The position numbers were made by a program, and so were the translations under genes. The notes under the pieces were generated by a model. That model was given only the letters and a program-made list of their open reading frames with translations, did no database searches and was not told the origin of the DNA. A stretch of DNA of 64,000 bases, from contig NC_133655.1 in NCBI RefSeq assembly GCF_009905375.1, positions 37,901,437 to 37,965,436 on the forward strand, in the 5' to 3' direction. This stretch comes from Apium graveolens (taxonomy: Eukaryota > Streptophyta > Magnoliopsida > Apiales > Apiaceae). Below are positions 1 to 11,300 of this stretch, piece by piece; within the stretch, counting starts at the first letter, position 1; each line of letters opens with the position of its first letter.

Positions 1-1648
1 ATATAATAACTTTAAAAGTATGCTAAAATGCCTTTGTAACTAAGCATTATGGTAGATTCTTACTTGTTAAGTCTCGCATCTGTAACGTCGTACCTACTCG
101 TATAATACTTTAACAATTTGATCATAATGGCGTTCTTATCAGATAACCTTGAGTTTCCTCTTTCTAATTTGGAATAACCGTAAATCAGTCAACATAACGA
201 TCATTTTATTAATAATATTCTTCCTTTAGAAGAGTCTGGAAATTTTCCCAATCTTCTACGGTCATGCTCAGGCTTCCGTTTAATCAATGAATTCTTCGAA
301 CTCTGATAATCCCAGTAATTGGATGAATAGTTATTCCATACACTGGTTTTGTTGTTAATCTTATCAAACAATATTTGTACCTTCTTGTTAGAAATAACCA
401 ACTTCCTCATAATCGCAGATTACTTCGTCCTCTGAATTAACAATACTAAATCTAAAATAATATCCTTCCAGCTAATCCGAGCCTTTTGACAAACAAGAAA
501 CTCAAGTAGTAACTTGACAACCGATGTTTAAAACTTATTTTATTCGAAAAGGCTTTTAGAAATCTTGTGAGGAAAAATCTTTTTCGAAAACTTGTTAAAA
601 AATTTGAAAATTTTGAAAATCACACCTCTGGTTGTCCTCACTATATGAGTTGGTTGTTGTCCTTCTTATGACCAAATACCAAATTAAAGAACAATCACTC
701 AAAGGTCCATTCACTTCCATTTATCTCCTCTCCTTCATTGGGGTCTATTACTTTCCGTAATCAATTAAAACTTCCGCTGTCGTTGCACGTTATCTTATTT
801 GTAGCTTCACATTAAGGCTCCCATACTGGTAGTACCCCCGATAACCACTTTGCAATCATTAAGTGGAACAGACTATCCCATAGTCAACAAGTCAGCTAAT
901 ATCACATCATTACAACATCATGAATTTCAAGAAATCTTCAAATCCCTAATCTCTTCTAACCCTCTTTCTTCAACACTTATCTACTCCATTCCACAAGCTA
1001 GTCATGAGTGGCCTAATTACTAATAGCTTCTTTTAACCGGATACAGCCATCCTCCAGAACACTTGAATCTTCTTTCTAAACTCCTTCTCACCTTAATTTA
1101 TATCTCAATACTCACCGTTTACTGCCGCTATCGCGTCCCTTCTCACAAATGCTGTTGTTTCGGTAGAAAGGTTTTTAAACTAAGGATGTAGAATATGGTG
1201 TATAATAGACAGAAAAGATACATTCATAGTTGAATGTTCAAAAGAACAAGAATAAGCAAATGAAGGTTCTTGAATAGGTAGTCTCATATCGAGAGATGAT
1301 AGAATAGCGTTGAATAACTTGGAGAGGCGCAACTGTCATAACAGAAAGTAATACCATTAATACTGATGGAGAACAAGACGCAAATCGAATCTGGGAGAAG
1401 ATGACGATCTTTAAACGGAAGGCTCCAAATGATCAGTTGATGCAGGGAAATAAGGATCTGCCATTGTCGTTGCCTGGATATCACGTCGCGAGTTAAGAAT
1501 CCCGAATCGCAACACGAACCATGTCGGAGACCTACTATACAGTCGCACTCAACCTCACAATGACCTATCTTTCTATTTCCTATTCCTAATCCTAACCCTC
1601 TACCCAATCCCGACAATCTAAGCTTGTTTCAGTGACTTATAACCTGTA
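1..1648 (-). mobile_element. Internal leader region of Tekay-like element E (partial)
   Basis: This stretch lies downstream, on the minus strand, of a primer-binding site (1649-1660) and the long LTR at 1666-5217, so it is the 5' internal region of an LTR retrotransposon that continues off the left edge. I see no gag, zinc knuckle or pol motif in any frame. The longest open frame (1284-1616, minus) has no recognisable domain and its Cys/Ser-rich reading does not look like gag. The region is either an untranslated leader or a badly decayed gag. Assignment to the element rests on position only. Confidence 0.6.
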
Positions 1649-1660
1649 GCTCTGATACCA
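1649..1660 (-). other. Primer-binding site of element E (initiator Met tRNA type)
   Basis: The minus strand reads TGGTATCAGAGC, the 12-nt complement of the plant initiator Met tRNA 3' end. It lies five bases from the LTR end at 1666, which fixes element orientation as minus. Confidence 0.85.
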
Positions 1661-1665
1661 ACCTA

Positions 1666-4600
1666 TGGCGCCCTCCAAACCCGGGTCAGAAGTTTGGGGT
1701 CCACAACACAAACACAATATATCAACCTGTATAAGAAATATTATTAATAATGACCCTGCTTCACAAAACCACGGATCGCAACAGGTTAAAGTATGAAAAC
1801 AAGCCACAACCTTAATTATTACATCGTACCAAATCCCAACTAATTTAACTTACAATTGATAATAAAATCATTCTTACAACCTTGCTATCTCACTACTGCC
1901 ATAAGCTCCTAGTAGCTCGATCAATTATAATCTGGAATCCTAGCTCGAACATTGAACTGGGAAACCTTGCTATCAACCGTATCCTTCTTAACTGTAGAAT
2001 ATATAAAAAAAAATTCGCAAGAGTGAGCTAACTAGCTCAGCAAGTCATATTATCAATAACTGAGGTTAGACAATAATAAATGAGATGATTCAAAGGAATC
2101 AAGTTTCTTGTTAAACAACCAATAGAATTGGATTATTCATTTTAAGTTTTTAAACCAAGGTTAGGCTGCTGATCAGTCACGCACTAACCCCGAGCAAAGC
2201 ACACAGCACTGCTCTAACTACTGGATCTAAGGCACACATTGGCCTAACTTGACCATCGATATGGTCTGACCACGAATCTGGTCCATACAAAGAAAACTAT
2301 CCAATTCTAAAGCATTTCAATATAATAACCAATAGAGTTCAATAAAACCAGATCATAATCAATAACCATAAAACATTTATACAAGAGCATGGTAAAAGTT
2401 CATAGTTACCAAAAAGGGTATGTCAAAATACATAAAAGAAGTGGCCTCTAGCCGGTAGGATAATCGGGTATTAGATGAATAGTGTTTTTCCAAAGTTTTA
2501 GTGCTTTGATATCACAAGGTATGGTTAAGTATAAAAGTTTTTGTATATATAAACAATTTTGTTCCAGTGTTTGGTATATGATGGATAGATATTTGTGGAG
2601 TAATATCGTATTTGTGTAGTTTAATATTTGGTAAATCCACAAGAAATGGTTCACAAAGAATAAGGCTTACGGCTCAAAGATCAAATGATGTGGCTCAGGT
2701 TCAAGGCTGGAGGATTCAAAGTATTTCCAATATAAAAGAGAGCTATTTTGAATATTAACAATAGGTCACAAGAGAATTTAGAAATATTTGCAATAAATCT
2801 CGAGAAAGGTTTAGAAGTACTTGCCTTATCATAATTGATTCCAACCTCACTTGTACTTGTCTACGACTCTATTCAACCACCATTCATCTGTTTCTCTTAT
2901 TCCTTGCTTCTAATTTCTGCTCACTTGCTGTATTTTTTACATGTCAATTCTATTTTCTGATCACCTGCTTCTCTTTCTTACGCCTTGCTTACTCTGCTAG
3001 GCATCATAAGTATCTATCAATATTCTACTCATACGATTCTGTTCAACACATACTTCTATCTACCCTTCGTTTCACCCAAATCCGATTAACGGATTGAAAG
3101 TTATGCCATAAACAGTAATCATCGAATATATAAACCGACAGTCAATCAACAAGTCACACATAATACATCACGTAATCAATGACATATCATTTATAAAGAC
3201 ATTTCGGGTCATAAATAGGTTTTCTGGTATTTAAAATGATTTTTTAAAACATTTTTCAGAATTAAAACGGGTCGTTGTATCAATTTCGGAATAATAAACA
3301 GGGTTCGGTTGGCCAATTCTGGCTCCGAAACAATTTTAGAATAATTATCGAGCCTTGAAAATAATTTAGAATAATATTTTAAAGCTCGAAACTATTTTTC
3401 GAAATTTTTAAATCATTTTTAAATAATTAAATCTAATTAAATAATTAATTAAAAATCAATTAATAATTAATTAAATCAATTAATCAATTAATTTTCAAAT
3501 TAATTGACTAATTAATCAATTAAAAATTAACTGAAATTAATTAACTAATTAATTCAGATTTATTTGTGAATTAAAAATAATTTTCGGAATTAAAATAATA
3601 ATTTTTAGAATTTTCAAAAATTAAAAACGGATTTTTATAATAAAAATAAATAGGAAATATGATTTTTAAATATTTTTAAAACAGGAATCCAATTTTTGCA
3701 AAGTCTGGAAACTTCAGGGACTAAACTTCATCATCTACAAAACTACAGGGACTAAACTGCAATTTTGCAGTCCAGTCGCCGAAAAACACAGGGGTGGCCG
3801 GATTCCGGCCTCCTCATCTTGCCACAAGCTCCAGATCACATCTACGGATTACCAGGAACATAACCATGCAATCAAATCGATCTAACAATCCCTGAGTTGG
3901 CCGGAATTTGGCCGTGAAGTTTGCCAGTTTCCGGCGAACTTCGGAAATATTCAAAACACAACTCCCTTCTCTAAAGACCTCGTTGATTCATGAAACTTAT
4001 ACGACTGGATTGCAAATTTTACAGAGAACACAATCCACTATATCACAACATCAATCTATTCCAGAATAAGAAACCCCCAAATTTCAATTAAGAACATTCA
4101 TACGGGTTATAAACCCTAATTTTAAAATTCGAAAATCAAACTCAAATTTGAACATGTTATTGGACTCCAAATCAGACGTATAATATACCAAAATCATCAT
4201 GAAAACAAGCTCTACAACATGCAATCATCAAATCATACAAATAATCATCCGAACAAAAATTCATATTTTTCATGAAAATAATTCGAAAATAATTAAATTT
4301 ATAAAAAATCAACCTTTGATTCTGCAGTAAAACAGGTCCTGGAATCTGATAGTACTCCTTGAGACCTTCAAATTGGTTACTCCAACTTTCCAAACGGATT
4401 TCACTAACACCTTGAATTTGTGGTTTGATTCTCAGAAAGGTTTATGAATATATGATTTATCTCTGTAAAAATTATATAATTATCTGTCTGCAAATGATTT
4501 TGATACGAAGTAAAATACGGTAAAAGGCTATTTATAATTACGGAGAATTAGTATCCCATTGGATCATTCCGGATATAAAACGGTACGTTTATTTATAAAA

Positions 4601-5217
4601 ACTGATCCAAACGGTATCGGTTTTCGGGATAATTATCCAAATCAGTACAATTTGTACTGCGGTCTTGGTCTCAGCGCCTGGTTACACGTACTACGAGGTG
4701 ATAATTGGGATAGTTTAATAAAAAGCTCCCGTTTATCAAAAATACGGGTTTTATTGATTTACCGAAACAAATATTGTATCGAAAATATTGCGCCGGGACC
4801 CGCGCAGGACAAACCGTACGCCGGATCGAAAAAGTCGAAACATGGAAAATGCTCGGAATATTGCAATTAGGTTAGGAAGGAGTTCTCGGAAGAGTTTCGG
4901 GTTCTAAAAATGTAAAAACGGTTAACGGTGGTTGGTTCCCGTTTTCATAAAATAGGTTTTAAATACCCGGAACAAGAGTTTAAAAAAATCCATATGATTC
5001 CTATAAATTCATAAATTAACATAAAAATAATTAGGAAGATATGACAATTATCTATATTTTATTTTGGACATAAAAAAATTGAAATACTCAATTAATAACA
5101 TTTTTAAACATTCAAACATTTTTAACACTTAACAAATAAGTCACATAATAGATACTGAATACATATAATAATTATCTATTAGCAAAAATAATTACACGAT
5201 ATATCCCGGATATTACA
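1666..5217 (-). repeat. 5' LTR of Tekay-like element E (3.55 kb)
   Basis: The LTR runs from tggcgccctcc at the PBS side to ggatattaca at 5217, so on the minus strand it starts TGTAATATCC and ends GGCGCCA (TG...CA). Its PBS-side edge shares a CCAAAcCCGGGGTC-like block with the LTRs of elements B and D. The conserved block gcaagagtgagc...gctcag is at 2017-2040. A very AT-rich, aattaatt-dominated tract fills about 3410-3680. The right flank (gatct, 5218-5222) is Athila-2 gag DNA, so E inserted there. The matching 3' LTR would be left of the window. No coding sequence is seen inside. Confidence 0.8.
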
Positions 5218-6758
5218 GATCTGTTTCTCCCCTGTATTACCCTGAGGAGGAGTGTGCTCAACAGTAGTCTTCCTTGGTTCCACTTCTACTTCCTTCTGCT
5301 CTGCTTCTTTCCCAGCTTCAGCTTCTTCACTCAACACTTGAGTTTGTTCAGGATTCGCAACCTTTCCAGACCTTAAAGTGGTTGCCTTTACCTACTCCTT
5401 AGCTTCCTTATTTCCTGGCACTTCAGTGTCACTAGGTAGTGTACCAGGCTGACAATTTAGCAAGGCATTAACAATTTTCCCAATTTGATTTTCCAAGGTC
5501 TTGATAGAGACAGCTTGACTTTTGCACATAAGCTTCAACTCCTCTAATTCAGATTTTTCATTGGCTTGTTATAACTGGAGTTGCTGTCTTGGTGCATATT
5601 GTGGTTGCTGAAAACCAGGGGGTTGTACTGCATAGCTGGATATTGCTGATAAGGCTGTTGAATCGTATTCTGAGCGTTGCTCCAACTGAAATTAGGATGA
5701 TTGCGGTTGTTGGGATTATAAGTGGCTGGCACAGGTTGCCACGAACGCTGAAAGTTGCTCACGAATTGAGCTGATTCACTAGAAATTGAGCACTGATCAG
5801 TCTCATGGGCACCAGCATACAACTCACAGACACTAGTGATTTGATTAACTCCATAATTAGCCAAAGTGTCCACCTTCATCGTCAAAGCCTTAAGTTGGGC
5901 AGCTATAGCAGTTGCTGCATCCAACTCCAGAATTCCTGCTACCTTTCCCCGAGTCAGTCTCTGGGAAGGATTCTGGTACTAATTAGCAGCCATCAGTTCA
6001 ATAAGTTCATAAGCTTCATCGTATCTTTTAGCCCACAAGGCTCCTCCTGATGCTGCATCAAGCATGGGTCTAGAAGTAGCACCCAATCCATTGTAGAAAC
6101 AGTTAATAATCATCCAATCAGGCAAGCCATGATGTGGGAACTTCCTTAACATCTCCTTATATCGATCCCAAGCCTCACACAGAGATTCTCCAGTTTGCTG
6201 ATCAAACTGAGTAAGAGTATTCCTGATTGCAGCAGTATTCGCCATAGGGAAGAATTTAGTGAGAAGCTTTTGAGCAAGATCTTCCCAAGTAGTGATAGAC
6301 CCTGCTGGTAGAGAATGTAACTAGCACTTAGCCTTGTCCCTCAGAGAGAACGGGAAGAGTCGCAGCTTGATAGCATCTTTAGTCACATCATTGAACTTGA
6401 AAGTGTCGCATATCTCAATAAAATCCCTGATGTGCATGTTGGGGTCTTCAGTAGGAGTACCCCCAAACTGAACTGAGTTCTGTATTATCTGAATCGTGCT
6501 TGACTTGATCTCAAAAGTGTTAGCCCTGATAGCTGGCCTGATGATGCTTGACTAAATGTCATTAATCTTAGGTTGAGAATAGTCCATCAAAGCCTTATGA
6601 TTTTCTGCTTGATCACCCATCTCTACTAAAGCTGGTTCCTCGACTTTCTCTTCTTCTTCTACTTTCTTTTCTTCCTCAAAAACTTCCATACGAACTACCA
6701 CAACTTCTTCCTCGGCTTTATCCAGAGTTCTCTTACGAGTACGCAAACGCGTATGCAT
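5218..6758 (-). pseudogene. gag: Athila-2 gag, interrupted by stops and truncated by element E
   Basis: Capsid-type gag polyprotein of an Athila-like Ty3/gypsy element; it would form the particle around the RNA. The likely start is the ATG at 6758, whose MHTRLRTRKRT opening resembles the one at 59907 in Athila-1. One reading frame runs 6758, 6245, 5924 and down, broken by in-frame stops near 6553, 6322 and 5980. Recognisable segments are an acidic Glu/Val-rich linker (about 6600-6720), the gag core with RYKEMLRKFPHHGLPDW and CFYNGLGATSRPMLD (about 6060-6170), and a cysteine-containing part with CELYAGAHETDQC (about 5790-5830). Wherever Athila-1 can be compared it keeps an open codon, and the stops fit C-to-T or G-to-A changes. 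The C-terminal gag and all pol are missing in this window because element E starts at 5217. Confidence 0.85.
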
Positions 6759-6873
6759 ATACTCTTACTAGAGTACCTGAAATAAGACAAGGAAACAAAT
6801 AAGTAACAATGTCCGAGTCAATGAACTTTAACGACCACTGATGGAAAGCACATAAACTATAAATTAACACTGC

Positions 6874-6893
6874 AGTCCCCGGCAGCGGCGCCA
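6874..6893 (-). other. Primer-binding site of Athila-2 (tRNA-Asp type)
   Basis: The minus strand reads TGGCGCCGCTGCCGGGGACT. This matches the complement of the tRNA-Asp 3' end as I know it, apart from one or two bases, and is identical to the PBS of Athila-1 at 60020-60039. It lies six bases from the LTR edge at 6900. Confidence 0.8.
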
Positions 6894-6899
6894 AAAATT

Positions 6900-8329
6900 T
6901 GTTAGTCGCTAAACACGCGCTAATAATACACACAAGTATACGAGTTCGCAAGTAGTATATAATCTTTTCTAGTTCGTTCCCACAAAGACTGGATTTGGTT
7001 AACTAATTAAGTCACGCACTTAAGCAACAAAATATGGTTATTATTCAATGCTAAGACTATAACAAATTGAGGTTGTTTATACCTAAGAATTAAACTAACA
7101 ATTATAACTAAGAGAATAAGATTGACTGAATTAATATATATGACAAACATGGGATTCTAACTTCATTAAATACTTCATTCAGTAGCCTTATTGTTCTCAA
7201 CCTTAGCATGCAATGGTGATGACACTAATCAGATAACACGAAATTGATAAACGCCAACTTCCGTTGCACGAGTACCAAACTACCAGACATCCACAAAAGA
7301 GATAGAAGCTGAATAGACACCAATTATATTGAAACTCTATATGCCTATAGAATTTGACAACATAAAGGTTTAAGCACAATTTATCTATCTTGATTACATA
7401 GGGCAAGTAAGAAGGTTAAAATTACCCACGAATCATGCATAACGAATACATGAACCTATACTAGCATGGCAAGTTCTAAACCCTTAAATTCACTTTTGCT
7501 TCATTAAGAATTAACACACTATCTTATAAGTTCGCGACACTCATAAGACGAATATGCACAACCAATACTAGGTTATCATACAATCACCACATACTAAGGC
7601 ATCGAAACAAATTAACCAAGGAAATCCATAAATAAATCCGTTAGAAGCCCACGATAACGATTAGCCCATAATCGGACTCATCATCAATGTGGGTTTCGAT
7701 GAAAGCATGGTATAACAAACATAGTCTTTATAACGAATAAATAAAACCAAGTACAAAACAAGATTAAGGTTCATAAATAAGAAAACTAGCATCCAAGTTA
7801 CAACTTAAAACAAAGATTTACAAGTAAAAACAAGATCTTCTTCGTCTTTGTTGAATCGTGTTAATACGGTCTTCTTACGGCTCTCCTTGATATGTCTCTA
7901 GCTTGATATCTTAGTAAAAATGACCTAGAGTTGTTTATATAGCAGCCCTAATCAGCAGAGAAGTCTTCCAATTCGAATTAGAATAGAATCAGAATTCTGC
8001 ATCCCGAGCTGGCGCGGGGGCGCTCTTGTTCAGCGCGGGCGCGCTGGCTTTCTGAACTTCGGGCGTGGCCGCGCGCTTGATCACCGCGGGCGCGCTGGGC
8101 TTCTGCCAGAACTTGACTTCTTCATTTTTCTTGCAGAATTGAGTCGGCTTTCCACGAGCTTTTATTTCAACACCACCTTGACACCAAATTAGCACCAAAA
8201 TAATGTTAATTCACCTGATTACCTAGATAATGCCTGAAATGCAAAAACACTCGAAAACACATTAAAACACTTAATAACTTGAGTTCAACCGCATCAATTC
8301 AAAGCTTTACGGAGCATAATAAAGTGTCA
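6900..8329 (-). repeat. 5' LTR of Athila-2 (1.43 kb)
   Basis: Begins tgttagtcgct next to the PBS and ends ...aaagtgtca, so the minus strand starts TGACACTT and ends CTAACA. The length is close to the 1436-bp Athila-1 LTR. Blocks such as the cgagttcgcaag...tttctagttcgttcccac stretch at the PBS side are shared with Athila-1, but much of the rest differs, so the two are related subfamilies rather than copies. A GC-rich four-unit array lies at 8011-8099. No coding sequence is seen. Confidence 0.8.
8011..8099. repeat. GC-rich four-unit array in Athila-2 LTR
   Basis: Four loosely similar units, ggcgcgggggcgct (8011), agcgcgggcgcgctgg (8032), gggcgtggccgcgcgctt (8061) and ccgcgggcgcgctggg (8084), stand in an otherwise AT-rich LTR. 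The Athila-1 LTRs have an array of different sequence at the equivalent place. Confidence 0.75.
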
Positions 8330-8333
8330 TAAA

Positions 8334-11300
8334 TGTGACGGCCTCAACCCCGGGGTCAGGAGTTGACGTCATCAATAACAATATTAACCACATAACATAA
8401 TCCAACTCAACATTATTATATAAACAAAACCCCTTTACCAAGATCCTTTCCAGGTTTAAGTATGATTCAAGTTACAACCATTACAAAACCAACTTACTAT
8501 AGACAATCCTGATAATACTATCTTAATATAGCAACTCAACAGACCAACTGTGGTCTAGCACAACTACCTCAGAGGAGCCTGACACGGAAGGCACTGGAAC
8601 TCTGCCCTTACTACCGCGAGAGAATTTACTAGGCATCTGCAATACATATATAAAATATTCTGCAAGGGTGAGCAATCAATTGCTCAGCAGTACCAATATA
8701 TGAATAATAAGTAAAATGATTTATGATAAAATAGTAACAGGAACAGAGAGAATAGCTAGTTTGCAAAACTTGATAAATATTCATAAACTGGATATTCAAA
8801 ACTAGCATGCTTTCAACAAAAGAAACATAGTAGTGTGCTGTGTACATATACCAGAGTTTAATTCTAGCATGCCATTTTCATCTCCAAATCCACTTTATAA
8901 ACCACTTGTTCCATTACGAGAACCGCAAAGCCAAATTAGATACATAGTGGATATGTGAAGACAGCTGATCAGGCTATTAACACCAGACGGCTCTAATTGC
9001 CATCCCATTTACCTGTTCCAGAACTCAGAGACTAGCTAGGTCTCTGACCTGCTGGACTAATCGGTTATATAGTGCGCGCAACCGAATTAGCCTCTTACGC
9101 CACCTCAATAAGCCCTCTGGCCCCAATGTATCCCATATCTGATCGTTTTATCCAGTTTTCAAAACACTTGTCCCTATCTCATTTTCAAAACCATTCGTTT
9201 TACCGGTACATATATAAAATCCAGTTCGCAAATCATTTCATTCGAGATAGGTACCTTTCGAAGTTACTTTTCCCCAAAATAGATTGAAAACAGTGATTTA
9301 TAACTACAAGGGATACGTAACTTAAAACGTTTATGTTCCATTATGAGAATAAAACATTTAGTTATTCATACGTACTGAACCATAAATGTAATAACCCCAA
9401 TTTTTGGAATTTTTGAAACCCTTATGAATAGTGTTTTGCTAATTATGCTGATTAAGAAAACTTTTCATGCCACACTATGAAGGGGTTCTTTTATTGATCT
9501 TCTGGGATATTATTAGTACTCTATGTGGTATATAAGTGTATGTAAAGATCGTCAGAATTCAAATCTGAACACTTTGATTTTTCCCGAAAATCCACCAGAT
9601 ATCGAAAGAATTGAGTATAAGGTAACAGGATAAAAAGGATTTAAATTCAAGGATTGTAAGAGAGGATCATAAAAGGAATATAATGTATTGAGAAAGGTTA
9701 AGGGAACCCAAGTAATAAGATCCCGGGTATGATCCCTCAAACGATAAATGAAAATGAAAGTTAAGCGAATCGTATAACAGATCAGCGGTCATTAGCCAAG
9801 TAATTAGAAGCTAGTCAAAGAGATTAGTGGGGATGATGTCATCAAACCAATGAGAAGAGGACAAAGGAGGGAGGGTGACATCACATGGTGACATAAGCAT
9901 TACCAAGCAAAGTGTGTTGTTGGTTGAATTAGAACCATACAAAAATTACCATGGTAAAAAGGTAACAAAATAAATCAAAAGCAATCAACCAAGCCAAAAC
10001 AATTCATTTCATCAAAATTAGAAGTTGACTTCTCTTCTTCAAGAACAAAAGCTCTCGGCTTTTTCTTCTTAAACCAAGGAAGAAATTTCAAAACCCTAGC
10101 TACACACCTTCAAAAATCAAGAGGTTTGTTTCTTTAGCTTCCATAATTCATAACTTAGATGAGCCATAAGTTAAAGCTCAAGATACCATGATTTACATAG
10201 CTAATCAATTAATCAAAGTTCTTGGTGAATAGTGTTTTCAAGAACTAACTTTGTGTTTTCTTATGTTTTCTTGAAGATTCAAGCTTAGTAAAGATAACTA
10301 GTGGTTAATTAAAGCTTCCTTATTGATTCTCCACTCTCCAAGGAACGTATAACCCCTCCAAACCCTAACTTTATTTGAGTAATTAGGCTTAGTTTTGTTG
10401 TTATAATTCATGAGAGGCTGGCTTGTTGTGAATGTAGAGATTAGTTGGTTTTCTAAAGTTTTTGGAGTGGTAGTTCTTGGATTGTTGATTAATGAACTTA
10501 AGTGTAGTTTAAATTCATGTTTAAGAATAGTATAAATTGATAATGTGAAGTTTTTTGGGCTGTTATGATGTAGTATGAATGGAGTTTTGGTTGGGATGTT
10601 GATTGTGAGATGATTTGGAGTGGTTTAAATTTGGGTAATCGCGTAAACATAGCCGTCGTAATGTCTGATTTACTTTAGGCTGTTTTTGTTCTTAACATTA
10701 GGACCCGTGAACTCTCTTCTAGGTTTTTACCATTTCCATGATTAGATAGTTCATGTTACGAGCTTCGTTTTGATATGTAGTTCGTTTGAATCCGATGAAC
10801 GGTTTAGGAGAAATGACCGTTTTAAGTAACGGCGTTTCGCGAACGAATCATTACCCCTCGCCTTACTTTGAAACATAGGTTAAAGACCTAAAAGACTAAT
10901 TGGAGTATGAAACATTTATGTAAAGTGTGTTAGGCAGTTGGTAAGGCACTCACGAAAGAATCTCCTTAAAAATCATAATGGTTAATTTATTAAAAATGGT
11001 GGAGCCAAGGGTACTCGAGCCACTTAAGAGAATCAGTAAGCGCAAAGCGAGCGTTAGAGTCTAAATTGGTTAAACTATAGGTTTATAAGTGACTTTGGTT
11101 TAATTACAACTTATATGTTGTTTATAGGTTACCAGACTTGCCCCAAGCCATTTGTAACCCCCAGTCGCTCAGGAAAGTTTTCTATCCATTATACTGTTGT
11201 GGTGATGTATACTTTTGTCTATGCATTATCTTGTGATAAATGCATGATTGTTATTAGAAAATTCTTGCGATATATTGTAGCATGTGAAATGGTATATATG

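Noticed and set aside
1284..1616. Possible gene at the left end
   Set aside because: No domain, and it overlaps the leader next to the E primer-binding site; treated as chance.
3410..3680. AT-rich inverted blocks as a miniature inverted-repeat transposon
   Set aside because: Repeated aattaatt in many orientations is low complexity; no defined ends or target duplication.
6733..6951. Minus-strand frame across the Athila-2 PBS and LTR edge
   Set aside because: Spans untranslated elements (PBS, LTR end) and has no relation to gag.
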